Positions 34,291 to 43,344 of a stretch of DNA of 64,000 nucleotides are shown here, in pieces. The notes below the pieces were generated by a model. The model was not told where the DNA came from. It did not search any database and saw only the letters and a program-made list of their open reading frames with translations. The stretch's first letter is position 1; each line of letters begins with the position of its first letter. The DNA lies in the NCBI GenBank assembly GCA_020638675.1, contig JACKID010000004.1, positions 124,001-188,000 of the forward strand, read 5' to 3'. This stretch comes from Planctomycetota bacterium (GTDB lineage: Bacteria > Planctomycetota > UBA8742 > UBA2392). The position numbers were made by a program, and so were the translations under genes.

Positions 34291-35709
34291 ATGGACGCCG
34301 AGCGGGCCTACCTGTTTCGCCACACCGTCCTTCGCGACACGGCTTACGAGCTACAGTTGCCGACCGTCCGCGCGCGCCTGCACGCTCTGGTAGTGGACAG
34401 TTTTGAGGCGCTGAACGGTGGGCCGCCCCCACCTGTCAGCTTCAAGCTGGGCGAAGACCTGGAAGCGGAAGCGCACCCGCTTGACCCCCTCGCGGCGGAA
34501 CTCGCGGAACATGCGCTCAAAGGCCAGGTCCTCACCAGTAACCTACGCGAACTGCGAAGGCGCCAGGAGCATTACCTGCTGCGCGCGGTTTGGAACGCCG
34601 AGCGCTCGTACGACAACGCCGCCGCACTGGAGTTATGGAGCCGGCTGGCGGACATTGGTCGCCTTGATCGGGATGCGTCCCGCGAGGCCGCCTATCTGGG
34701 ACATGCATCAGCGGCCGCCGTGCTGGCCGGCAACCCGAACCTTGCGGAGCAACTGGCACGACGGGCAATCGACGCCGCGGGCGCAGACGCTTCGGTGTTG
34801 CTCCGTGGCGTGCTGATCGGACGCCTCGGGCGGGCAGAGCGCGAACTAGGACGGCCGGTCGATAGCATCGCCAACATGCGCGAGTCGGTGGCGCTGCTAG
34901 TCGAGGCCGGCGCCCACAAACTTGCGCTTGGCGTCGAGATGTCCATCGCCATCGCGTTGCGCGAAATCGGCGAAACGGGAGAAGCGGAGGCGATCAATGA
35001 CAAGATCGCGTCGGCTGCCCGAAAGGCCGGCGCGATGCGCCTTGTGGGCAACGCAATCGGAAACCAGGTCGGCGTCTACGTGCAGACCGGACGGGCACAG
35101 AGAGCACTGGAAGCCGCGCAGGAATCGCTCGTGATTCACCGCCAGATTGGAAATCGGAGGTCCGAAGGCATCACGCTGGGAAACCTGGCTTCGCTGCAAC
35201 GCGCGGCGGGAGATTACGAGGAAGCAGAGAAGTCTTTCGCCCTCGCCCTGGAGATCAATCGCGAAGTCGGAGACCGAAACTCGGAGGGCCGCGCGCTCGC
35301 CAACCTCGGCAACCTGCACGTAGCCCGCAACCGCCCAGAACAGGCCGAGAGCTGCTTCCGCCAGTCCATTGCCATCCTGCGCGAGCTGGGCATTCGCCGC
35401 GACGAAGCCGTCGCGCTCGGCAACTACGCAACGTTCCTGACTCACATCGGGCGTTTGAGCGAGGCCGAAAGTGCCTTCCTGCGGGCGCTCGATCTTCATC
35501 GCGCCGTCGGCAACAAGCGCCATGAGGGCGCGCACCGCATGGACTTTGCGGCCTGCCTGCTCGCCACCGGCCGACAGCCGGAAGCGGCCGCGGCATGGCG
35601 GCAAGGCGCCAACCAGATCCGCGAACTGGGCGACCCGGACCTGTTCGCGGAGAAGGCGGGCGAAATGCGCGCCTTCTGTGAGAAGGCCGGAGTTGAGCCT
35701 TTCGAGTAG
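34291..35709 (+). CDS. TPR protein related to the tail of STAND/AAA signalling ATPases (copy 2)
   Basis: A 472-residue paralogue of the preceding gene, 48 bp downstream. It opens with YLFRHTVLRDTAYELQLPTV then RARLHALVVDSFEALNG, again the linker found after STAND NTPase modules, followed by about eight TPR units (SLVIHRQIGNRRSEGITLGN, SLQRAAGDYEEAEKSFALAL, ATFLTHIGRLSEAESAFLRA). The C-terminal ELGDPDLFAEKAGEMRAFCE corresponds to the LGDENTRTDVRRKM tail of copy 1. Each copy has its own promoter-like sequence, so they need not be expressed together. Origin by tandem duplication is inferred. Confidence 0.75.
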   Translation: MDAERAYLFRHTVLRDTAYELQLPTVRARLHALVVDSFEALNGGPPPPVSFKLGEDLEAEAHPLDPLAAELAEHALKGQVLTSNLRELRRRQEHYLLRAVWNAERSYDNAAALELWSRLADIGRLDRDASREAAYLGHASAAAVLAGNPNLAEQLARRAIDAAGADASVLLRGVLIGRLGRAERELGRPVDSIANMRESVALLVEAGAHKLALGVEMSIAIALREIGETGEAEAINDKIASAARKAGAMRLVGNAIGNQVGVYVQTGRAQRALEAAQESLVIHRQIGNRRSEGITLGNLASLQRAAGDYEEAEKSFALALEINREVGDRNSEGRALANLGNLHVARNRPEQAESCFRQSIAILRELGIRRDEAVALGNYATFLTHIGRLSEAESAFLRALDLHRAVGNKRHEGAHRMDFAACLLATGRQPEAAAAWRQGANQIRELGDPDLFAEKAGEMRAFCEKAGVEPFE

Positions 35710-35802
35710 CTGCCGATTGTCAGTCTCGCGTGGACAACTTGTGGGCTGGCGCTAAACTTCGCGTCCCCCGCATCACGAACAAACTTGCCATCGGAGACCG
35801 AG

Positions 35803-37497
35803 ATGAAGTCGGACCTGGAAATCGCGCGCGAAGCCAAACTGGAAAAGATCGAAGACGTTGCCAAGCGCTACGGCATCGAACGCGGCGACCTTGAGCTGTA
35901 CGGCGACGTGAAGGCCAAGGTCAAGCTCAGCATCATCGACCGCCTGAAAGACAGGCCCAACGGCAAATACATCGACATCACGGCGATCAGCCCCACGCCG
36001 CTCGGCGAAGGCAAGACCACCAACACCGTCGGCGTCACGATGGGGCTCACGCACATCGGCAAGAAGGCGGCCTGCTGCATCCGCCAGGCTTCTTTGGGGC
36101 CTGTGTTCGGGATTAAAGGTGGTGCGGCCGGCGGCGGCTTCGCGCAGGTGATTCCGCCCGAAGACCTGAACATTCACCTGACCGGCGACATTCACGCCGT
36201 GCAGGCCGCAAACAACCTCGCCTGCGCGTTCCTCGACAATCACATCAAGTTCGGCAACGCGCTGGGCATCAAAACCGACACCATCGGGCTGCGCCGCGGC
36301 ATGGACATCAACGACCGCGACCTGCGCAACATCATCACGGGCCTCGGCGGCAGCGCCAACGGCACGCCGCGCGAGACCGGCTTCGACATCGCGGTCGCCA
36401 GCGAAGTGATGGCGATCCTTGCGCTGGCCGAAGACATCCACGACATGCGCAGGCGGTTCGGCAAGATGGTCGTGGGCTTCGACAAGAACGGCAAGGGCAT
36501 CACCTGCGAAGACCTGAAGGTCGCGGGCGCGATGACCGCCATCATGCGCGACGCGATCAAGCCGAACATCCTGCAGTGCATCGGCGGGAGTCTCGCATTT
36601 GTGCACGCCGGGCCGTTTGCCAACATCGCGCATGGCAACAGCAGCATCGTCGCCGACCGCGTGGCGCTGAAGGTCGCCGACTACGTTGTCACCGAGTCCG
36701 GCTTCGGCGCGGACATGGGCGCCGAGAAGTTCTTCAACATCAAGTGCCGCGCCAGCGGCATCACGCCGGACGCCGTCGGGCTGGTCGCCACCGTACGCGC
36801 GCTCAAGAACCAGTCCGGCAATTTCAAGGTCAAGCCGGGCAAGCCGCTGCCGGACGGTCTGGTGAAGGAAGACCTGAAGTCGCTTGAAAAGGGCATGCCC
36901 AACCTGACGCGCCACGTGCAGAACTGCGTCAGCTTCGGCGTGCCGGTGGTGGTGGCGATCAACGTCTTCGGCAACGAAACCGAGAACGAACTGGAAATGG
37001 TGCGAAAGGCCGCCATGGCCGCTGGCGCGCACGACTGCGTAATCAGCGAAGTCTTCGCCAAGGGCGGCGAGGGCGGCGCGGCCTTCGCCGAGGCCCTGGT
37101 GAAGGCGTGCGAGCAGCCGTCCAAGTTCCAGTTCACCTACGACGTGAACCTGCCCATCAAGAAGAAGGTCGAGGCGATCGCGCAGAAGATCTACGGCGCG
37201 GCCAAGGTCGAATTCAGCGCGGACGCCGCCAAGCGCATCAAGAGCTTTGAGGATGCGGGCTTCGGCAACCTGCCGGTCTGCATGGCCAAGACGCAGTACA
37301 GCTTCAGCCACGACGCCGGCCTGCTGGGCGCGCCCTCCGGCTTCACGCTGCCGATCAAGGACGCACGCCTCAGCGCAGGCGCGGGCTTCGTCTACATGCT
37401 GTGCGGCGACATGATGACCATGCCCGGGCTCGCCAAGAAACCCGGCGGCGAAAACATCGACATCGACAAAGAAGGCAACATCATCGGCATGTTCTAG
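35803..37497 (+). CDS. fhs: Formate--tetrahydrofolate ligase
   Basis: ATP-dependent enzyme (564 residues) that makes 10-formyltetrahydrofolate from formate, feeding purine synthesis or one-carbon metabolism. The family signatures are clear: SPTPLGEGKTTNTVGVTMGL (P-loop), RQASLGPVFGIKGGAAGGGF, INVFGNETENELEMV and MMTMPGLAKKPGGENIDID at the C-terminus. The length equals the family norm of about 555-560. The ATG at 35803 has GGAGA about 9 nt upstream; a TTG at 35785 is less likely. It stands alone; no other Wood-Ljungdahl gene is seen, so a biosynthetic role is the simplest reading. Confidence 0.97.
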   Translation: MKSDLEIAREAKLEKIEDVAKRYGIERGDLELYGDVKAKVKLSIIDRLKDRPNGKYIDITAISPTPLGEGKTTNTVGVTMGLTHIGKKAACCIRQASLGPVFGIKGGAAGGGFAQVIPPEDLNIHLTGDIHAVQAANNLACAFLDNHIKFGNALGIKTDTIGLRRGMDINDRDLRNIITGLGGSANGTPRETGFDIAVASEVMAILALAEDIHDMRRRFGKMVVGFDKNGKGITCEDLKVAGAMTAIMRDAIKPNILQCIGGSLAFVHAGPFANIAHGNSSIVADRVALKVADYVVTESGFGADMGAEKFFNIKCRASGITPDAVGLVATVRALKNQSGNFKVKPGKPLPDGLVKEDLKSLEKGMPNLTRHVQNCVSFGVPVVVAINVFGNETENELEMVRKAAMAAGAHDCVISEVFAKGGEGGAAFAEALVKACEQPSKFQFTYDVNLPIKKKVEAIAQKIYGAAKVEFSADAAKRIKSFEDAGFGNLPVCMAKTQYSFSHDAGLLGAPSGFTLPIKDARLSAGAGFVYMLCGDMMTMPGLAKKPGGENIDIDKEGNIIGMF

Positions 37498-37562
37498 GTC
37501 TGGTGCGGGCTGCCGGGCCCACGCCCCAATTGCATCACGCCAGTGCCCGACTTCTGCCGCTG

Positions 37563-39431
37563 TCAGCGCGTGAAGTCTACGGTCATGGCTGCCGCGGCAG
37601 TGAATGTTCGCGTCTGCGCCGATCCGAAATCGGGCTTGAACTCGACTGTGTACTCCCCCGGGATTAGGTACGCGACCCTGAACGGCGCGCCCCATAAGCG
37701 TTCGGTGCCGATCATACGGCCTCTGGACTCTAGCGCGCCATCGCCGTCATACGGGGGGAACATGAACTTGACCGCCACCAACTCGGGGACCTCGACGCGT
37801 GCTGTAGAGCCCGGCTTCAATTCCACCAAGCGTGAAACCGATCCGCCTCCGAATACACGGCTGCTCTCAATGTGCAGCTCCCATTTCCCCGGCTGAACCG
37901 CAGTAGTCGTGTCGAAGGAGAGGGCAACGTCCTGCCCGGACCTCATTCGCAAGGTGGCCCGAATCGAACTCGACAGCGTGTATCCAAGCCCCTCGCTCGG
38001 GAAATGCACGATGCACGGACGCTGGAACTGGACGTCGATCGTCGCCCCCGATCCGACACTTCCCTCCACGGACACACTCCCCCACGCACTGTGGCTGACT
38101 ATCAACCCCGTTGCCGTTTCGAGCCGCTGCCCAGACGGTGCCTGAATCAACCAGGGCCCGCCGGGCTTGATCCAAAGAATACTCGCGCTGGTGGAGTACT
38201 TGGACTGGTATCGGACACTGAGCGTCTCACCAGCACCCGGTGCCGACGCGTCCGACGTGACGACGCAACAGTCCGCAGCTGCGGGCTCCGGCACTGTCAG
38301 CACGAACTTCTGCCGTCCGCCAGAGTAGTTGACCTCCAGTTTTGTAATTTCACGGTCGAGGCAGACAAGGACAACGCGGTACTCGCCTATCGGCATGTCG
38401 ATCCGTGCCCAAACACCTGCCCGCTCGCAGAAGGACAGCGGTGCCTGTTTCAGCATGGTGCCTTCGGTGGTCTTGCGACCTTCCGACTCCGGAACCTGAG
38501 CCAGCAGTTCAAACTCTGTAGAAAGCGATGCGCCGGAAAACTCGACTGATATCTCCAGGCGCGGCAGTTCCTTGAGCCGTAGACGAATCGTCCCACCGGC
38601 GGGCGATACGTCGAATTCGACAGGATCACTCCGCAGCCCAAAATCGGCATTCCATGCGGTGAATGTCTGCAGACCGGGCAAGAACTTCGCGTTCCCCAGC
38701 GTGCGTGCGTCAAAAGTACGGCCGATGCGTTCGCCAACCGCGCAGGTCACGAGCAAGGTTCCCGGCTTGGCAATCGCGTCGGTGTATTCGAGTTCGACGC
38801 GTACGGGGTAGAGCAGCGTTGCCGTCCAATTGATGATATCGCCCGGCACCCCTACCACACGCCAAGCGCGTACCATGGAGCCATCGGAGAGAAGGTCGTA
38901 GTCATCCGAAACCGCCTGCAACTGGATTTCGGTGTCCGGCAGGCTTCCAAATGCGTATGCGCCCTCGCGGTCAGTGCGGGTCTGGCGCCGGCAGATCGAC
39001 TTCCATAGAGGATGCGTCCTGCCCTGCGAAACTGCTTGGAAGAAGCTCGTCCAATTCGCGCTGGAGATAGAGAGTGGATACCCGAACTCATCGTTCAGGG
39101 CCCAATACGCATATACTTGTATGCCGGGTACCGGGTCTCCCGTTTCGTCCAGCACGACACCGCTGATACGTGGGCCGGTGACGGGTTCGATCTCGCTGAC
39201 TGAGTCCGTCAGTTGGAGCGGCTCCGCGCTCGACGGCTTGGTCTCGATGGACACGCGAGGGACCAGAGGCTCATCGGAACGGGTGTCAGTAGTTCGGCCC
39301 ACCTCGCTCGGCGCAAACGACTGCCGCCCCCGCGCATCGCTCAGAACAAAGAACGAGACTAACGCGCCCGCAATCAGAACTGCGGCGATCACGATGTAGG
39401 CTCGGCGGCGCATGCTGTTCCACTCATTCAT
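37563..39431 (-). CDS. Membrane-anchored protein with carboxypeptidase-regulatory-like domain
   Basis: A 622-residue protein with an N-terminal signal anchor (RAYIVIAAVLIAGALVSFFV) and an outer part made of beta-sandwich domains. The segment PRISGVVLDETGDPVPGIQV followed by YAY ... TRTDREGAYAFGSLPD is the carboxypeptidase-regulatory-like (transthyretin-like) fold. Several further Ig-like or carbohydrate-binding-like stretches follow (YPVRVELEYTDAIAKPGTLL, WELHIESSRVFGGGSVSRLV). No catalytic site is seen; adhesion or surface-layer function is possible. Base composition is less GC-rich than in the flanking fhs gene. The start is 39431, or 39413 (MRRRAY) six codons later; neither has a strong ribosome-binding site. 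Confidence 0.65.
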   Translation of the reverse strand: MNEWNSMRRRAYIVIAAVLIAGALVSFFVLSDARGRQSFAPSEVGRTTDTRSDEPLVPRVSIETKPSSAEPLQLTDSVSEIEPVTGPRISGVVLDETGDPVPGIQVYAYWALNDEFGYPLSISSANWTSFFQAVSQGRTHPLWKSICRRQTRTDREGAYAFGSLPDTEIQLQAVSDDYDLLSDGSMVRAWRVVGVPGDIINWTATLLYPVRVELEYTDAIAKPGTLLVTCAVGERIGRTFDARTLGNAKFLPGLQTFTAWNADFGLRSDPVEFDVSPAGGTIRLRLKELPRLEISVEFSGASLSTEFELLAQVPESEGRKTTEGTMLKQAPLSFCERAGVWARIDMPIGEYRVVLVCLDREITKLEVNYSGGRQKFVLTVPEPAAADCCVVTSDASAPGAGETLSVRYQSKYSTSASILWIKPGGPWLIQAPSGQRLETATGLIVSHSAWGSVSVEGSVGSGATIDVQFQRPCIVHFPSEGLGYTLSSSIRATLRMRSGQDVALSFDTTTAVQPGKWELHIESSRVFGGGSVSRLVELKPGSTARVEVPELVAVKFMFPPYDGDGALESRGRMIGTERLWGAPFRVAYLIPGEYTVEFKPDFGSAQTRTFTAAAAMTVDFTR

Positions 39432-39483
39432 CCTAGCAGCTCGGCGTGGGCAAATGATCTGCTCTCTTCCGTGCCTGGAGCAT

Positions 39484-39900
39484 CTACCACCTTCGACGCA
39501 TGGACTGGGATCGCGTATGACCCGCGCTTCTGGGCGGATGATGATCGGCCCGGCCTCGACCGAGTTGCTGGCTTTGACTGCCAATACTGCCGGGGTCAGT
39601 GGCATTCTGAGCGATATCCTTGAGAGTGAGGTCGGCTGGAAATCGATGTTTGTGCTCGGGCTGATTGCTGGCGGCGTCGGGGCTATCCTCCACGGGCTTG
39701 TCCTGTACGCCCGTCGACGGTGGCGCCGGCTTGTCGCCGGGAATCGGCACATCGCCTGTGCAGGGCAGATTCGCCCCTTCTACAGGCGCAGGCGTCGGCG
39801 TGCGAAGGCGCTCTTCGGATCGATCCCCCAGCAGGTAGCCCGCCAGCCCGCCGAACATCAGTGCCAGCGCGACAATTCCAAGCCAGTGGGTCGTACGCAT
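39484..39900 (-). CDS. Small membrane protein, probably truncated
   Basis: An open frame of 138 codons. Residues 1-70 look real: a membrane anchor (WLGIVALALMFGGLAGYLLG) and a Pro-rich tail, with GGAG about 9 nt before the ATG. From about residue 72 onward the frame simply runs antisense through the decayed YeeE copy at 39500-39690. I infer that insertion of that fragment replaced the original 3' end. It could equally be a fortuitous reading frame. Confidence 0.35.
   Translation of the reverse strand: MRTTHWLGIVALALMFGGLAGYLLGDRSEERLRTPTPAPVEGANLPCTGDVPIPGDKPAPPSTGVQDKPVEDSPDAASNQPEHKHRFPADLTLKDIAQNATDPGSIGSQSQQLGRGRADHHPPRSAGHTRSQSMRRRW
39500..39690 (+). pseudogene. Decayed 5' fragment of a YeeE/YedE gene
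   Basis: Starts ATGGACTGGGA like the intact gene at 40068 (ATGGATTGGGA). After a stop and a frameshift it continues MMIGPASTELLALTANTAGV, SGILSDIL and WKSMFVLGLIAGGVGA, clearly homologous to LMIGAAAASLLALTGKTAGI, SGILDGVV and WKLAFVLGLIAGGVAL. Homology stops near 39690. A duplicated, inactivated copy. Confidence 0.8.
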
Positions 39901-40067
39901 GTCTCTACTCCGTTAGTACCACACTCGCGATTCACTTGGCTGCCATTGTAACGACCGTGCGGCAGCATAGATGGCACGCTGCCGATGGCTTCGGACGATC
40001 TTGGGGCTCGCATGGGCTTCACAGCCTCACGGCGGTTGCCAGAATCTCTTCTGGGCAAGGAGCACGC

Positions 40068-40493
40068 ATGGATTGGGAAACGTGGGGCCTGGCGGCGGTC
40101 GGCGGGCTGATGATTGGCGCGGCGGCGGCTTCGCTGCTGGCGCTGACCGGAAAGACGGCCGGCATCAGCGGCATCCTTGACGGCGTCGTGCGCGGCGAGA
40201 AATTTGAATTCACCTGGAAGCTGGCGTTTGTGCTGGGGCTGATCGCGGGCGGCGTTGCGCTGGTGTTTGTGCTGCCGGGCAACATCGCGACGCAGGGCCT
40301 GCGATCTCTGCCGGTGATGGCGCTCGCCGGGCTGCTGGTCGGATTTGGCACGCGCATGGGCGGCGGCTGCACCAGCGGCCACGGCGTGTGCGGCATCGGG
40401 CGCCTGAACGTGCGCTCGATCGTCGGTACGGTCACGTTCATTGCCGCTGGCGCGATTACCGTCGTCGTCGCGCGCTTGATCGGGGGCGCGTAA
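40068..40493 (+). CDS. YeeE/YedE family transporter, first half
   Basis: Membrane protein of 141 residues with four hydrophobic segments. It contains the family hallmark GFGTRMGGGCTSGHGVCGIG with its conserved Cys, known in YeeE/TsuA-type proteins that move thiosulfate or other sulfur compounds across the inner membrane. In this half-size arrangement two genes together make one transporter (as in PmpA/PmpB-type pairs). The stop codon overlaps the next start by one base (TAATG). GGAG is about 6 nt before the ATG. A decayed copy of its 5' part lies 570 bp upstream. Confidence 0.88.
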   Translation: MDWETWGLAAVGGLMIGAAAASLLALTGKTAGISGILDGVVRGEKFEFTWKLAFVLGLIAGGVALVFVLPGNIATQGLRSLPVMALAGLLVGFGTRMGGGCTSGHGVCGIGRLNVRSIVGTVTFIAAGAITVVVARLIGGA

Positions 40494-40942
40494 TGGGCAA
40501 ACCGCTGATCGGTTTCCTGTGCGGGCTGCTGTTCGCCTTCGGTCTCGGGCTCGCGCAGATGACCGAGCCCAGCCGCGTGATCGGCTTCCTTGACTTCTTT
40601 GGTCACTGGGACCCGACCCTGATGTTCGTCATGGGCGGCGCGATCGCCTTCTACATGCCGGTGTGGTACGTGCTGCGCGGGCGCAAGGCGCCCATCGGCG
40701 GCAAGATCATCCCGAAGAAGCTGGCCGGCCACGTCGATACAAGACTCATCGCCGGCGCGAGCATCTTCGGTATCGGCTGGGGAACGGCCGGCGTGTGCCC
40801 CGGCCCGGGCATCGTGCTGCTCGGGCGCGGCAACGTGGATTTCATCGTGTTCGTCGGCTGCATGATCGCGGGCATGCTGCTGTACGCGCTCGTCGGCAAG
40901 CCCAAAGCCAGCCCGCAGGTCAGGGCCGCCGCCCAGTCCTAG
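40493..40942 (+). CDS. YeeE/YedE family transporter, second half (DUF6691-like)
   Basis: Membrane protein of 149 residues, the partner of the preceding gene. Hydrophobic helices (PLIGFLCGLLFAFGLGLAQM; FIVFVGCMIAGMLLYALVG) surround the conserved GIGWGTAGVCPGPGIVLLG with the second pore-facing Cys. It probably completes a sulfur-compound transporter. Translation is coupled to the first half by the TAATG overlap. A terminator hairpin follows after 13 bp. No sulfurtransferase or rhodanese is adjacent, so the sulfur use is not clear. Confidence 0.87.
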   Translation: MGKPLIGFLCGLLFAFGLGLAQMTEPSRVIGFLDFFGHWDPTLMFVMGGAIAFYMPVWYVLRGRKAPIGGKIIPKKLAGHVDTRLIAGASIFGIGWGTAGVCPGPGIVLLGRGNVDFIVFVGCMIAGMLLYALVGKPKASPQVRAAAQS

Positions 40943-40955
40943 GCAAACAACGGCC

Positions 40956-40978
40956 GCGGCGTCCTTTGTAGACGCCGC
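40956..40978 (+). terminator. Terminator of the YeeE/YedE pair
   Basis: Eight-bp stem GCGGCGTC / GACGCCGC with a 7-nt loop, followed by CTGTTCGTTTT. Confidence 0.7.
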
Positions 40979-40994
40979 AGCCTGTTCGTTTTAA

Positions 40995-41783
40995 CTAGCC
41001 CATTTGCGCGGGCTGCATGATGGCAACGACCGCGTTGGTCGGGTCGCTGATCTGGCTGAAGCGACCGACGTTCGGCACTTCCATCGGCGGGAAGATGACG
41101 TGGCCGCCGGCGGCCTCGACGTCCTTGCAGCTCTTCTCAATGTCCGTGACGTGAATGTAGCCGGTCCAGTTGTCGGGCACTTCCTTGGGCACATCCGGGG
41201 GCATGGTCATGCCGCCGCCCGCGTTGCCGTTCTTGCTCCGGAACAGCGTGTAGGTGCCGCCCGGCATGGGCATTTCTTCGGGCTTCCAGCCGATCAACTC
41301 GGTATAGAAGGCGCGTGACTTGGCGAAGTCGCGGCTCATCAACTCGACCCACAGGAAGTGGCCGGGCTCGGCGCAGGGCACCTCCGTCGCGTGCTGCTTC
41401 AGCGTGATCAGGTTGATGAACGCGCCGGTGGGGTCTTTCAGCGCCGCAAAGCGCCCGACTTCGGGCACGTCGCTCGGCCCGTTCATCACCTCGGCCCCGA
41501 GGCTCTTGGCGCGCTCGACGCTCTTGTCGCAGTCCTCGACGTCGATGTAGTAGCCCCAGCAGGAAGGCATACCGCCGAACTCGGGCTTGCTGATGTCCAT
41601 CGCGCCGCCGACGGCCTTGTCGCCGAGCAGGATCATGTTGTAGCCGCCCATTTCTCCGTGCGGCACGAAGTTCCAGCCGAGTACCTTCTTGTAGAAGTCG
41701 CCGGCCTTCTTCAGGTCATTCGTGTACAGCTCGTTCCAGCAGAAGCTCCCGACTCCGTAAGCGGGCTTGGGTTGTTCCGACAT
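40995..41783 (-). CDS. VOC-superfamily protein (two glyoxalase-like domains)
   Basis: A 262-residue cytosolic protein with two tandem VOC folds (CFP30B type). Domain 1: SFCWNELYTNDLKKAGDFYK ... LGWNFVPHG ... PTGAFINLI. Domain 2: HFLWVELMSRDFAKSRAFYT ... LIGWKPEE ... SDPTNAVVAIMQP. Such proteins bind a metal or small ligand; members include glyoxalases and resistance proteins, but no specific enzymatic signature is evident here. GGAG precedes the ATG by about 6 nt. It converges on the YeeE/YedE unit. Confidence 0.85.
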   Translation of the reverse strand: MSEQPKPAYGVGSFCWNELYTNDLKKAGDFYKKVLGWNFVPHGEMGGYNMILLGDKAVGGAMDISKPEFGGMPSCWGYYIDVEDCDKSVERAKSLGAEVMNGPSDVPEVGRFAALKDPTGAFINLITLKQHATEVPCAEPGHFLWVELMSRDFAKSRAFYTELIGWKPEEMPMPGGTYTLFRSKNGNAGGGMTMPPDVPKEVPDNWTGYIHVTDIEKSCKDVEAAGGHVIFPPMEVPNVGRFSQISDPTNAVVAIMQPAQMG

Positions 41784-41936
41784 CTCTTCTCCTTTTCAGT
41801 GTCTGTGTTGCTTATACAACCACAGCGGTTGCCGGGTAGCGAAACCCGCGCCTTCACCAAACTTGTACAGGGACGTGCGACAGGCGCGCCGGGATACGAA
41901 AAATCCGGGCATCCGTTTCAAATGGTAGGCTTGGGC

Positions 41937-42272
41937 ATGCCCCACCCGTCCACCATCTGGATTTGCGTGTTCGGCGCGCTGTTTGTCTGGTGCTTCGGCA
42001 TGCTGGCGACGCTGCACTCGGCCGCGAAACGCTCCTGCGAGCACGGCCCCGCCTGGCTGCTGGCCCCCACGCTCTGGCCGCTGATCTGGCCGCTGTGGCT
42101 GTGGGTCCTGTGGCGCGAGCGCCGCGAACGCCTGTGGTATGACTCGCTCGATCACCCGGCCGACGTCAGCACCGAGCCGCTGCAACTGGTGCCCGCCGGA
42201 ACCCTCTACGGCTCGCCGCTGCCGGCCGGAAGCCTCCTCGCACCGGACATCCTCGCCGCGCCGTACCGCTAA
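41937..42272 (+). CDS. Small membrane protein of unknown function
   Basis: 111 residues with two hydrophobic segments (IWICVFGALFVWCFGMLATL; LAPTLWPLIWPLWLWVLWRE) rich in Trp, then a soluble proline-rich tail. No family recognised. Its stop codon abuts the stop of the convergent sigma factor gene with no gap. No ribosome-binding site is seen; TAGGCT lies 5 nt upstream of the ATG, so the mRNA could be leaderless, but this is weak. Confidence 0.55.
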   Translation: MPHPSTIWICVFGALFVWCFGMLATLHSAAKRSCEHGPAWLLAPTLWPLIWPLWLWVLWRERRERLWYDSLDHPADVSTEPLQLVPAGTLYGSPLPAGSLLAPDILAAPYR

Positions 42273-43217
42273 CTACATGGTCGGGTAGCGATAGCCGTTG
42301 TCCACCAGCGGCAGCCCCAGCTCGTTGACCACTTCCGCCAGCGTCTCAGGGCAGAAGTAGTAGTAGCGCAGATCGGCCATGCCGCCGCGGTCGCTGACAA
42401 AGCGCAGCACGTCGCGCACAACGCGCTTGCCCTCGTGCGTGTACCACAGCACCACGATCGGCTCACCGTGGAACTCGCGGCGCTCGGCCTTCGGCTCGCC
42501 GTCTTCGTCGAACACCGTGTGGTGCAGGCTGCCGTCGCGGATCTGGTCGCGCCCGTATTCCTGCACCATGCCGACGACTTCGGCCGTGGCGTCCTCGAGC
42601 ATCAGCGCCGCCAGCGCAGTCAGGTCGCGGGCGTTGAACGCGTCGCACCAGCTGTCCAACAGCGCTGTGTCCACGCGCACGGCCATCGGCTGCTCCGGCA
42701 GCTCTTTCGCCTCTTTCAGCTTGGCGCGCCCGCGGTGCAGCGCCGACTTCACTGCGCCGACCGTCGTCTTCATGTAGCCGGCCGCGTCCTCCAGCGAGAA
42801 ATCGAACACGTCTTTCAACAGCACGGCCGCGCGTTCGGCGGGCGGCAGGGCGCTCGCCAGGCGGGTGATGGCTTCGCGGACCTGCGGGCGTTCGTCGGCG
42901 GGCGGGGCGCCGCTTTCGGCGTCAAAGTGTTCCGGCATGGCGTCCTCACGGGCTTTGCGGGTGACGTCGATCCAGTGGTTGGTGGCGACGCGGAACAGGT
43001 AGGCGCGCGGGTTGTCGACCTGCCAGTGCACGTCGGCCAGCTTGGCGAACGCCTTTAATAGCACGTCCTGCACCAGGTCCTCGGCGTCCCACACGTTGCG
43101 CGTGAGCGAGCGGCAGTAGCGATACAGCTCCGGGCGCAGCGGCTCGATGCTGTTCAGGAATTCGCGGCGCGCCTTGCGCACGACGATGGTGAAGTCCTTG
43201 CTGACGGGCTCGGTCAC
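42273..43217 (-). CDS. ECF sigma factor with SnoaL-like C-terminal domain
   Basis: A 314-residue sigma factor. Region 2 is YRYCRSLTRNVWDAEDLVQD then VLLKAF and RAYLFRVATNHWIDVTRK. Region 4 is LPPAERAAVLLKDVFDFSLE then DAAGYMKTTVGAVKSALHRG. Beyond residue 190 is a SnoaL/NTF2-like domain (LLDSWCDAFNARDLTALAAL then MLEDATAEVVG), as in SigJ/ECF41-like factors, where the extra domain replaces an anti-sigma factor. The start is taken as GTG at 43217 with GGGAG about 7 nt upstream; an ATG at 43295 lacks such a site. It likely responds to a ligand or stress sensed by its own tail. Confidence 0.85.
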   Translation of the reverse strand: MTEPVSKDFTIVVRKARREFLNSIEPLRPELYRYCRSLTRNVWDAEDLVQDVLLKAFAKLADVHWQVDNPRAYLFRVATNHWIDVTRKAREDAMPEHFDAESGAPPADERPQVREAITRLASALPPAERAAVLLKDVFDFSLEDAAGYMKTTVGAVKSALHRGRAKLKEAKELPEQPMAVRVDTALLDSWCDAFNARDLTALAALMLEDATAEVVGMVQEYGRDQIRDGSLHHTVFDEDGEPKAERREFHGEPIVVLWYTHEGKRVVRDVLRFVSDRGGMADLRYYYFCPETLAEVVNELGLPLVDNGYRYPTM

Positions 43218-43344
43218 GGCTGGCTCCCTGGTTCTGCAACAATGACGCGCAAAGCGGGCGCGAAGATACGCAAAAACCGCCGTGCCCGCACGCATACCGG
43301 TTTCATGCCTGACGAAACCCCGCCTCGTGCGTTAAAGAGGAAGC

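Noticed and set aside
35773..37695. 640-codon open frame opposite fhs
   Set aside because: Shadow of the highly conserved formate--tetrahydrofolate ligase gene.
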